Assembly: GCF_001013905.1 (NCBI RefSeq)
Contig: NZ_LN831790.1
Coordinates: forward strand, 2,804,001-2,868,000
Direction of reading: 5' to 3'
DNA length: 64,000 bases
Source: Streptomyces leeuwenhoekii
Lineage (GTDB): Bacteria; Actinomycetota; Actinomycetes; Streptomycetales; Streptomycetaceae
The notes under the pieces were generated by a model. It worked only from the letters and a program-made list of their open reading frames with translations. It was not told where the DNA came from and did not search any database. Both the position numbers and the translations under genes were made by a program. Below, piece after piece: positions 57,674-64,000 of this stretch. How positions within the stretch are numbered: position 1 is the first letter of the stretch; each line of letters opens with the position of its first letter.

Positions 57674-58543
57674 GTGACGCAATCCTCAAGATCAATCAGG
57701 ACGGCCAATAGCAATGGCAGGCCCAATTCGTCCCACCAGACCATCACGCGAGTGTTGCGCCAGGCCCGGGGGCGCCTGAATCCGCGCGACATCCCCGGTT
57801 TCACCGCGACCTTCGGTCCGAAGGACGACCCAGGGCTGACACAGAGTGAGGTCGCCCATCTACTCGGCGTTTCGACCAAGTGGTATCGGAGCCTTGAGCT
57901 GGGCAAGCCGCGTACCTACTCGAAGCAATTCCTGCAGGCGGTCCGGCGCGTCCTGAAGCTGAATCAGGAGGAGTGGGAAACCGTCTGGCGGCTGACCCAA
58001 GGCCGCCCCGCTCCCGACTCCGCCCCCCGCCCCACCACGGTGGACGCGGTCCCTCCGTCCCTGCGCCGCTTCATCGACGCGCAGAGCTGGCCGGCTTACC
58101 TATGCAACCGCCGGTGGGACTTGCTGTATTACAACTCCGCCGCGCTGCGCGACTATCCCTGGATACTGCACGGGACCAACGTGATGATCTGGGTCCTGAC
58201 GTATCCCGAGGCACGCACCCAGCTGATCGACTGGGAGCAGGACTGGGCGATCCCGATGATTGCTCAGCTTCGCTACCACGCCGAGCTGTGGAAGGAGGAC
58301 TTCGGGCTTCAGACCCTGGTTTCCGAGGTGCTGGCCGATCCTGCGGCACGGGCCCTGTGGGATTCACCGGACCTGCCGGTGATGCCACACCCGAGCGCTA
58401 CCGCCACAAGGAAACTCTACCTGCCTCGCCGGGGCGCCGAAGAGTTCGAGGTGCTGCTTCTCACGATGCAGGTCGACGACATGCCATCCAACCGGATGAT
58501 GATTGTCATTCCGGCCGCCCAGGAAAAAGCAGTTGCAGGCTGA
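57674..58543 (+). CDS. XRE-family regulator with MmyB-like ligand domain
   Basis: 289 residues. HTH near residue 60 (LTQSEVAHLLGVSTKWYRSLELGK). The C-terminal domain (SWPAYLCNRRWDLLYYNSAALRDYPW, then MIAQLRYHAELWKEDF) is the MmyB/MltR-LBD PAS-like fold that may bind a fatty acid or other ligand. Start GTG. It could be the substrate of the divergent ImmA/IrrE protease. Confidence 0.85.
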   Translation: MTQSSRSIRTANSNGRPNSSHQTITRVLRQARGRLNPRDIPGFTATFGPKDDPGLTQSEVAHLLGVSTKWYRSLELGKPRTYSKQFLQAVRRVLKLNQEEWETVWRLTQGRPAPDSAPRPTTVDAVPPSLRRFIDAQSWPAYLCNRRWDLLYYNSAALRDYPWILHGTNVMIWVLTYPEARTQLIDWEQDWAIPMIAQLRYHAELWKEDFGLQTLVSEVLADPAARALWDSPDLPVMPHPSATATRKLYLPRRGAEEFEVLLLTMQVDDMPSNRMMIVIPAAQEKAVAG

Positions 58544-58627
58544 CCGGACGAAATCCGGCAAGGCACTCCTGCCCTGCCACAGCCCCTTGAGCGAGCCGCA
58601 ACCCCGTCTCAGTGAATGCTGGTCCGG

Positions 58628-59065
58628 CTACCGGGGCCCGTCGAGACCGTCCGCTTTGCGCGCGGTGTCGATAACGGCCTTCACCATCTCAAGGCTCTGG
58701 CTCGACAAACCACTGGCTCGGGCGAAAAGCGCCTGAACTCCGGCATCCTCGGCCTTGTCGAGCAACTCCAGGGCCGTGATGACCTTCCGGACGCGCTCTT
58801 CGTCCATCTGCTTGGTGAAGAAGCCGACTTCCACGCCGAAGTACTCCGCCAGCACCTCGACGGTCCTCAGCAGGGGGTTGGGTTTCGCCCCCGTTCTGAG
58901 CTGAGTGATCGTGCTTTCCGCGAAACCTGTCCCCCGGGCCACATCGGCGACGGTGTAAGGCTTGCCGGTCTCCGGATTCTCCTTGGCCATCAGCGCGCTC
59001 AGCCGCCTGGCGAAGACCTTCTCGTCCGCAGGAGGCGTACCTGCATCGCCGGCGCTACTCGACAT
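58628..59065 (-). CDS. EspR-like HTH regulator
   Basis: 145 residues. A HTH (TVADVARGTGFAESTITQLRTGAKPNP) is followed by LAEYFGVEVGFFTKQ and a C-terminal helical part (DAGVQALFARASGLSSQSLEMV) that matches the layout of mycobacterial EspR (HTH with a dimerisation helix pair). Such proteins are nucleoid-associated or global regulators. GGAGGAGG precedes the ATG at 59065. Confidence 0.8.
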   Translation of the reverse strand: MSSSAGDAGTPPADEKVFARRLSALMAKENPETGKPYTVADVARGTGFAESTITQLRTGAKPNPLLRTVEVLAEYFGVEVGFFTKQMDEERVRKVITALELLDKAEDAGVQALFARASGLSSQSLEMVKAVIDTARKADGLDGPR

Positions 59066-59133
59066 AAGCGGTCCTCCTCCCTCGAACATCAGCGTACCGC
59101 AGTGTCCAAGATACCCCCTCCGGCGCCCCCTAC

Positions 59134-59204
59134 CGACACCACAGTGTTGACACCGAGGCAACACCATGGCGTAACTTGACGGTGTTCATCCGACACCACA
59201 GTGG
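59134..59204. promoter_or_regulatory. Direct repeats CCGACACCACAGTG upstream of the EspR-like gene
   Basis: Exact 14-bp copies at 59134-59147 and 59191-59204, 57 bp apart, with related TTGACACC and GGTGTTCATCC sequences between. Likely operator DNA for the EspR-like protein in the divergent region. The wider gap (59066-59568) has no other supported gene; an inverted repeat AGACTT/AAGTCT is near 59287-59306. Confidence 0.6.
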
Positions 59205-59568
59205 TGGCGGAGCGGTAGGTGCGGCCACGCGAGCGGATGGCCTCGACCGTCTGATCGGAGGGCCATGGCCGGCGTGCTGCGACTTCTACAGACTTTAAGA
59301 ACCAAGTCTGGATCTTGACGCCGGGTCGTGCGTATGTTCGTCGTCCCCCGGGCAGCCCGCCCGGAGACGACGACCGTGAGGAGCGGCATGCGAACGCCCC
59401 AAGCCATCTAGGCCCTCATACAGCGACGGCGCCCGGGAGGTGCGAACTCCCGAACGCCGAGCGCTTCAACGGCTCACACCGCCCCGGCAAGGGCGGATAT
59501 CGCCTCATCACCACGCTGATCCCTTCCACCGGGCGTCTCAGCGTGGCAACACCAAAGGAGATTGTTGC

Positions 59569-59694
59569 ATGCGCTCTGCCCTGCGCAAAGGGCCCGCGAG
59601 CCTGGCCTGCGCGGCAGCCGCCCACTCCCCCGCCTCCGCTCACCCCCGCCAGGAGCACCTTCCTGCGCCGTCGCAGCGCGGGAGGGGCCGATGA
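59569..59694 (+). CDS. Small basic protein coupled to the repeat-bearing HTH gene
   Basis: 41 residues (MRSALRKGPASLACAAAAHS...). AAGGAG lies 8 nt upstream and the stop overlaps the ATG of the next gene (ATGA). It is rich in Ala, Pro and Arg. It may be a leader that controls translation of the next gene. No family known. Confidence 0.5.
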   Translation: MRSALRKGPASLACAAAAHSPASAHPRQEHLPAPSQRGRGR

Positions 59695-60587
59695 GCGTCG
59701 ACGCCCGCGAGTGGGTGTGGGAGCACAGCACCAGCCGCGGCACCGCACGCCTGGTCCTGCTCTCGATCGCCGACCGGGTACCGGACGAGCAGTGCGTCGC
59801 CTGGGCCTCGCTCACCAGCCTGATCGAGCGCACGAGGGCGGGACGGACCGCCGTACGCGACGCACTCGCGGCGCTCGCCAAGAGCGGTGAACTGCTGGAG
59901 CTGGAGCATCTGCAGGGTCCGCAGCGCACCAGGGTCTACCGCCTGCCCCGCGCTGCCACGTGGCTAGCCAAGGTGGCGGCAGCCACGCAGGAGGACCCCG
60001 AGGCGTACGTCGAGCCGCCTGCCGAGACGGATGCGGTGCCCGAGCTGGACGAGACACGGCTGCGGCGGCACGGGATCTGGCCCAGGGAGGGCGCGGAATC
60101 CGACCCCTCCCGCCGGAATCCGACCGGTGCGGAATCCGACCCCTCGCGACGGAATCCGACCCCCCGACGTGCCGGAATCCGTACCCAGCACGGTACGGAA
60201 TCCGACCCCCAGAACCGTAGTGAACCGAAGGTGAACCGTAATGGCAGCAGTAGTGGTGCTGCCGTCACCTCGGCTGCCGAGTGGCAGGTCGACCCAGCCA
60301 GCCGCACCTGGGCCCAGCAGCAGGGCCACCTCGACCGGCTCGGTGAGGAGGGTCTCGCGGCGGCCGACGCCAAGTGGCGCCTGCACCGAGCCGCCTGGAA
60401 GGCCCGGTCGGCGGGCGCCTGGGCCGCCGACTGGCGCTCCTGGATCGCCCGGGAGCACGCCCCGGGCCGTCCGAACCTCTACGCCCTGCCCGGCAGCGGC
60501 CCTGCCCCGGCAAGCGGCATGACCCGCGCCGAGGCCCACACCGCTGCCCTCCTCGCCGCCCTCGACGAGCCGACCGGAACGGAGTAG
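59691..60587 (+). CDS. Helix-turn-helix protein of plasmid/ICE type, with repeat region
   Basis: 298 residues. An N-terminal winged-helix (TARLVLLSIADRVPDEQCVAWASLTSLIERTRAGRTAVRDAL...LAKSGELLELE) resembles replication-initiator-type HTH proteins of mobile elements. The middle is a repeat (ESDPSRRNPT twice plus degenerate copies) translated from six GGAATCCGACC repeats. The C-terminal part (WRLHRAAWKARSAGAWAADWRSWIARE) resembles DnaD/phage-O type tails. Possibly the element's replication protein with iterons in its own gene. Confidence 0.7.
   Translation: MSVDAREWVWEHSTSRGTARLVLLSIADRVPDEQCVAWASLTSLIERTRAGRTAVRDALAALAKSGELLELEHLQGPQRTRVYRLPRAATWLAKVAAATQEDPEAYVEPPAETDAVPELDETRLRRHGIWPREGAESDPSRRNPTGAESDPSRRNPTPRRAGIRTQHGTESDPQNRSEPKVNRNGSSSGAAVTSAAEWQVDPASRTWAQQQGHLDRLGEEGLAAADAKWRLHRAAWKARSAGAWAADWRSWIAREHAPGRPNLYALPGSGPAPASGMTRAEAHTAALLAALDEPTGTE
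60095..60209 (+). repeat. Six iteron-like direct repeats
   Basis: GGAATCCGACCCC or close variants start at 60095, 60115, 60131, 60151, 60174 and 60197, spacing 16-23 bp. They lie within a HTH gene and are translated, but their DNA-level conservation (including synonymous positions) suggests a DNA site. Confidence 0.7.
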
Positions 60588-60594
60588 CCACACC

Positions 60595-61281
60595 GTGGAC
60601 CGCCGCGAAATCGCCGCTCTGCTGGCCTACATCGGCCGACTCGACCCCCGCACCATCCGCACCGACCCGGGCGAGGCCCGCGATCAGCTCGCCCAGTGGC
60701 ACGAACTGCTCGGCGACGTGCCGATGGCAACACCGCACGGGTGGGACGCCCGTGTCACCGCCCGCCAGCACATCCGGGTCTCGCCCTACCAGATCCTGCC
60801 CGCGGACATCGCCCGCCCGTGGGAGAGCTACCGGCGCGACCGCCTCCAGCGGCACACCGACCCCACCCCGTCCGTGGATCCGGACGACCAGGCGGCCTGG
60901 ACCGCCGAGCTGGTCGGCACCCGCCGCTCGGTCGCCACGGGAAGCGCGCAGCCCGCGCAGTACCGGCAGATTACCCACCGCCGGATCGACCCGAAGCTGA
61001 AGGCGCGGCTGCGGGAGGTCGGCTCCTGCATCCCGCCCGAGGCCAGGGCCGCCCTCGCGCCGTACCGGCGTGCCCGCGCGGCACGCGAGGCGGCCATCGC
61101 CCAGGGCTCGCCCGACGCGCTCTCGGTCCCCTGCGAGTGGTGCAAGGCCCCCGTCGGCGAGCCGTGCCGCCGTCGGCGCATCGGCCTCGACGGCGGCGCA
61201 CGCGGCAGCACGCCCCGCGCCCCGCATCCCAGCCGCGTCGACCTCGCCGTCCACCGGGCGCAGCAGCCCGCGCTGTCCTGA
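60595..61281 (+). CDS. Zinc-finger-type protein of mobile elements
   Basis: 228 residues. The C-terminal CEWCKAPVGEPCRRRR followed by HPSR and VDLAVH is a small zinc motif (CxxC...C...H) seen in Streptomyces mobile elements. The N-terminal 150 residues are helical and unassigned (LAYIGRLDPRTIRTDPGEA). GTG start, 7 bp after the previous stop. Confidence 0.65.
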   Translation: MDRREIAALLAYIGRLDPRTIRTDPGEARDQLAQWHELLGDVPMATPHGWDARVTARQHIRVSPYQILPADIARPWESYRRDRLQRHTDPTPSVDPDDQAAWTAELVGTRRSVATGSAQPAQYRQITHRRIDPKLKARLREVGSCIPPEARAALAPYRRARAAREAAIAQGSPDALSVPCEWCKAPVGEPCRRRRIGLDGGARGSTPRAPHPSRVDLAVHRAQQPALS

Positions 61282-61435
61282 CCGGCCCGTCTCGCCGGTG
61301 CATCTGTCCGGTGCACCGCGACAACGCCACCGTCCCACCGGCTGCGGCGCCCGTCCCGCGCCGCAGCCGGCCCCGACGCCGCGTCCGCCCACCTCACTTC
61401 CGACCGGCCGACGCGGCAGCACATCGGAGACCGCC

Positions 61436-62083
61436 TTGCGCCACATCACCACCCACGCCATGCCGGCCACCGGCCTGCGCGGCATCGCAGACACCAGCTG
61501 GCACGCCCGCGGCGTGTGCCACGGCATGGACCCGGAGGACGCCGACGCCGTCTTCTTCCCGCTGCCCCGGGACTATGAGGCCATCGCCGAGGCGAAGGAC
61601 CTGTGCGGCCTGTGTCCGGTCCGCCGCGATTGCCTCAACTACGCTTTGGAGAACGGCCTCAAGGACGGCATCTGGGGCGGCCTGACCGAGGCAGAGCGGC
61701 GCCCCTGGCACGACGGGCTGCCCCAGCGCCTCGACTACAGCCGCGTCGTCGCCTTCTTCAACGGACGCGACGTGCACCTGACCGAGGCCGAGCGCCAGAT
61801 CATCATCGACCACGCCTACGTCCGGGGCTGGCGCCCAGACCGGCTCGCAGCCGCCCTGCAGATCGGCCACAAGCACGCCCGTGACCTGCTGCGACAGGCC
61901 GCCAACAAGGTCTTCGACCGCGACCGGACCCTCGGCGTACCCAGGCGCAAGACCAAGAAGACGGGGGCGCAGGCGACTCCGGCGACCGGCCGGCCCGCGT
62001 CCGTCAAGCCCGACACGAAGCCGCCGGCATCCCAGCCGGTGAAGTCCGCCCCGGCACACGCCCCTCTCGGAAAGGCAGCATGA
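61436..62083 (+). CDS. WhiB-family (Wbl) protein
   Basis: 215 residues. Four Fe-S Cys in ARGVCHG and LCGLCPVRRDC, followed by the turn GIWGGLTEAERR. A HTH-like C-terminal part (LTEAERQIIIDHAYVRGWRPDRLAAALQIG) and a Lys/Pro-rich tail extend it beyond usual Wbl length. I prefer TTG 61436 with GGAGA upstream over ATG 61460. ATGA overlap with the next gene. Confidence 0.85.
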   Translation: MRHITTHAMPATGLRGIADTSWHARGVCHGMDPEDADAVFFPLPRDYEAIAEAKDLCGLCPVRRDCLNYALENGLKDGIWGGLTEAERRPWHDGLPQRLDYSRVVAFFNGRDVHLTEAERQIIIDHAYVRGWRPDRLAAALQIGHKHARDLLRQAANKVFDRDRTLGVPRRKTKKTGAQATPATGRPASVKPDTKPPASQPVKSAPAHAPLGKAA

Positions 62084-63684
62084 CCCGCCCTGTCCTGTCC
62101 CTCGGTGGCGCCCCCGACCTGTCCCTCCTGCTCGCCATCGGCGCCCCCGCCGCCACCCTGGCCCTGGCCCTGACCGGCTGGGCGATCCGGCGTCGCGCAA
62201 AGCCATCGCAGAAACGTCTCGGCAGCCCGGCGGTCAAGGTCGCCGCGCTCGCCGCGCTCGGCTGCACCGCCTACAGCGCCGACACCAGCTGGCGCTTCGC
62301 CGCCGACTACCTCGACATGGCCGGCACCGCCGAGCGGGCCGGCATGTTCGCCGCCGCCGAACTCGGCCTGTTCGCCACCGCACTGATGGCCCGGCAGAAC
62401 CTGGCCACACAGGGAGCGCCCGGACTGCCGGGCACCCTGGTCTGGGTCATCACCGGAGTGCAGGTGATCCCCGCCTACGCCGAGAGCGGTCCCGTCGGCG
62501 GCACCGTCCGCGCCTTCGTCGGCCCGGTCATGGCAGCAGTGCTGTGGCACCTCGCCATGGGCATCGAGCTGCGCCTGCACACCCCCGGGGCCGCCTCCCA
62601 CGGCCTGCTCGCCGTGCTGGGCCGGGAGGCACGCGAGCGGCTGCTGTCCCGCCTGGGCATCGCCGCACGAGACCGTGACGCCGCGCAGATCACCCGGGAC
62701 CGGGCCACCACCCGCGCGGTCGCCCTGGCCGCCCGCCTCGCGGAGCGCACACCCGAGCAGCAGCAGAGCTGGCGCGGCCGACGACTCACGCGGCGGCTGT
62801 CGAAAGCCATCGGCAGGGCCTCGGTCGGCACCGACCCCCTCCAGCGTGCCCGGATGCTCGACCAGCTCGCCGCCCGCCGACACGCACTGGCGCTCGCCAC
62901 GGTCCCTCTGCCTTCCCCTTGGTCCCCACACCACGACACACCCACGGACGCCGCGGTCCCCGCGCCGACAGCGCAGAGCACCACGGTCCCCATCGGTGGT
63001 CCCCGCATCGACGCTGGACCGACCGGAGATCGGGGGCCGCATTCAGAATGGGGACAGGCGCCCGGAAGTGAGGACCGCGACCCGGGGACCGGGGACCAGG
63101 GACCGAACATCCCTGACACGGGGACCGAGCCCGCTGGGGACCGGGGACCGAGGACCGAGCCCACCGGGGACCAGGAAGCGGGGACCGGGGGCCGGGGACC
63201 GAACATCCCTGACACGGGGACCGAGCCCGCTGGGGACCGGGGACCGAGGACCGAGCCCACCGGGGACCAGGAAGCGGGGACCGGGGACCGGGGACCGAAC
63301 GCCCCCATCACGGGGACCGAGCCCGCTGGGGACCGGGGACCGAGGACCGAGCCCACCGGGGACCAGGGACACAAGGTAGCTGTGAAGCGGAGGTCGACCA
63401 CGAGGGCCAGGAGCAGGGCAGGTAAGCGGGGTCGGTCCCGCAGCCCGCAGACGCAGCGGTCGCCGCGCGAGCCGGAGCAGTCGGTGAAAGACATCGTCGA
63501 GCAGGTCCGTCCGCACGTCCCCGCTCTGCTCGAACGGGACGGCAACGAGGCCGTGACCCGGGTCCAGCTGCGGGAGATTCTCCGCCGCGAGGGCCTCAAG
63601 GGCGGCCGGAATGACCGGCTGAGCCTCGTCCTGCAGCAGCTGCGGAGCATCGACACGACCACGACAAGGAGCACCACCCGATGA
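62080..63684 (+). CDS. SpdB/DUF2637-like membrane protein with repeat tail
   Basis: 534 residues. Four or five N-terminal membrane helices (LSLLLAIGAPAATLALAL, FAAAELGLFATALMAR, LPGTLVWVITGVQVIPAYAE, FVGPVMAAVLWHLAMG) are like the spread proteins of Streptomyces conjugative elements. Residues 290-430 are three 32-residue repeats rich in Gly, Asp, Pro and Thr. A C-terminal domain (VKDIVEQVRPHVPALLERDGNEAVTRVQLREILRREG) is HTH-like. Confidence 0.75.
   Translation: MTRPVLSLGGAPDLSLLLAIGAPAATLALALTGWAIRRRAKPSQKRLGSPAVKVAALAALGCTAYSADTSWRFAADYLDMAGTAERAGMFAAAELGLFATALMARQNLATQGAPGLPGTLVWVITGVQVIPAYAESGPVGGTVRAFVGPVMAAVLWHLAMGIELRLHTPGAASHGLLAVLGREARERLLSRLGIAARDRDAAQITRDRATTRAVALAARLAERTPEQQQSWRGRRLTRRLSKAIGRASVGTDPLQRARMLDQLAARRHALALATVPLPSPWSPHHDTPTDAAVPAPTAQSTTVPIGGPRIDAGPTGDRGPHSEWGQAPGSEDRDPGTGDQGPNIPDTGTEPAGDRGPRTEPTGDQEAGTGGRGPNIPDTGTEPAGDRGPRTEPTGDQEAGTGDRGPNAPITGTEPAGDRGPRTEPTGDQGHKVAVKRRSTTRARSRAGKRGRSRSPQTQRSPREPEQSVKDIVEQVRPHVPALLERDGNEAVTRVQLREILRREGLKGGRNDRLSLVLQQLRSIDTTTTRSTTR
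63097..63372 (+). repeat. Three 96-bp tandem repeats
   Basis: The start of ACGGGGACCGAGCCCGCTGG recurs at 63118, 63214 and 63310, exactly 96 bp apart. The unit is in frame and itself built from GGGGACCG sub-repeats. Confidence 0.85.
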
Positions 63685-63872
63685 AGACCTGCCACCAGTT
63701 CAAGGCCGTCCATGCGGAGTACGAACGGGAGATCGGCTTCATGATCGCCCACTCCAAGCGGCACGAGGGCAGGCCGGCGGCGAAGACCAGCGCGAAGCAG
63801 GCCGCATCCACGAAGCAGCGGATGGCTCGCGCGCTCACCAGCCACGTCGCGCACTGCCCCGAGTGCGGCTGA
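63681..63872 (+). CDS. Small Lys/His-rich protein with CPEC end
   Basis: 63 residues, ATGA overlap with the previous gene. Ends HVAHCPECG, a possible metal-binding tail; His and Cys at the N-terminus (KTCHQF) could pair with it. The rest is a basic helix. No family known. Confidence 0.55.
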   Translation: MKTCHQFKAVHAEYEREIGFMIAHSKRHEGRPAAKTSAKQAASTKQRMARALTSHVAHCPECG

Positions 63873-63959
63873 TCCGGCAAACCCCCAGCTCAACACCCCT
63901 GCCCCCGATAGGTGGCCCGGCTGCCGACCGGGCCACCGCCCCACTGAAGGAGGTACGCC

Positions 63960-64000
63960 GTGATTCCGCGTCCCCTGCGCTCGTCCGCGCCCACGGCCGA
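63960..64000 (+). CDS. Start of a further gene, cut by window edge
   Basis: GGAGG lies 6 nt before a GTG at 63960, and the frame VIPRPLRSSAPTA stays open to the edge. Too short to identify; context suggests another element gene. Confidence 0.5.
   Translation, partial: MIPRPLRSSAPTA

Noticed and set aside
60095..60209. CRISPR array
   Set aside because: Repeats are 11-13 bp with spacers of 3-12 bp and lie inside an open frame; no cas gene is present.
63097..63372. CRISPR array or attachment repeats
   Set aside because: The 96-bp units are contiguous, in frame and internally repetitive, with no unique spacers.
32936..64000. Second tRNA or attR copy within the window
   Set aside because: I looked for the T-arm sequence TTCGAATCC and the acceptor end downstream and found none, so I report no attR.

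Overview
The window is high-GC actinobacterial DNA, almost certainly a Streptomyces chromosome. Supporting signs are the codon bias, frequent GTG and TTG starts, many 4-nt start/stop overlaps, and a conserved gene order that I recognise from S. coelicolor around SCO5350-SCO5371 (from memory, not searched). On the minus strand this order runs: tRNA-Arg, response regulator, nrtL, lysA, hom, thrC, thrB, rho, LCP protein, rpmE, prfA, prmC, sua5, tyrosine-phosphatase-like, glyA, wecA-like, atpI-B-E-F-H-A-G-D.

Region 1 (1-6.7 kb) is the F1Fo ATP synthase operon, cut inside atpD at the left edge. Region 2 (6.96-12.64 kb) interrupts the core order. It holds decayed acyl-CoA genes (a frameshifted 3-hydroxyacyl-CoA dehydrogenase without its NAD-binding N-terminus, the C-terminal part of a crotonyl-CoA carboxylase/reductase, and a shortened acyl-CoA mutase), an intact type II thioesterase and a metallophosphoesterase with a strange tail. 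It looks like the remnant of an extender-unit or ethylmalonyl-CoA module from a biosynthetic cluster. Region 3 (12.7-32.8 kb) returns to the core: teichoic/cell-wall sugar transferase, glycine and one-carbon metabolism, translation factors, an LCP ligase, a secreted trypsin-like protease, Rho, and the threonine/lysine branch of the aspartate pathway.

Region 4 starts at tRNA-Arg(CCG), 32.94 kb, where an excisionase-integrase pair marks integration of a genomic island. Its left 3 kb has lower GC, few genes, two transposase fragments and orphan hairpins. From 39.5 to 54.7 kb all genes are on the plus strand: a DUF6415-like protein, a 48-aa membrane protein, a GH15 glucosidase/trehalase, a conservon (CvnA histidine-kinase-like, CvnB roadblock, CvnC DUF742, CvnD GTPase) extended by a GAF protein and an acyl-CoA dehydrogenase homologue lacking the usual catalytic glutamate, a frameshifted gene, and then a tightly coupled seven-gene operon (GntR-like, LuxR-like, cupin, HhH-GPD glycosylase, B12-binding radical SAM, thymidylate-kinase-like, NUDIX). 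I do not recognise this operon as a described system. Its content suggests modification, clearance or signalling with an unusual nucleotide or nucleobase; this is the best candidate for something new.

The minus-strand trio ImmA/IrrE protease, DUF6545 membrane protein and PAP2-like protein follows, facing an XRE/MmyB regulator across a 17-bp palindrome. The right end (58.6-64 kb) has an EspR-like regulator, a small leader-like gene, a HTH protein with six iteron-like repeats in its gene, a zinc-finger protein, a WhiB-family protein, a SpdB-like membrane protein with three 96-bp repeats, and small proteins. This resembles the accessory or replication part of an actinomycete integrative and conjugative element. 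I found no second copy of the tRNA 3' end, so the right attachment site is probably outside the window.
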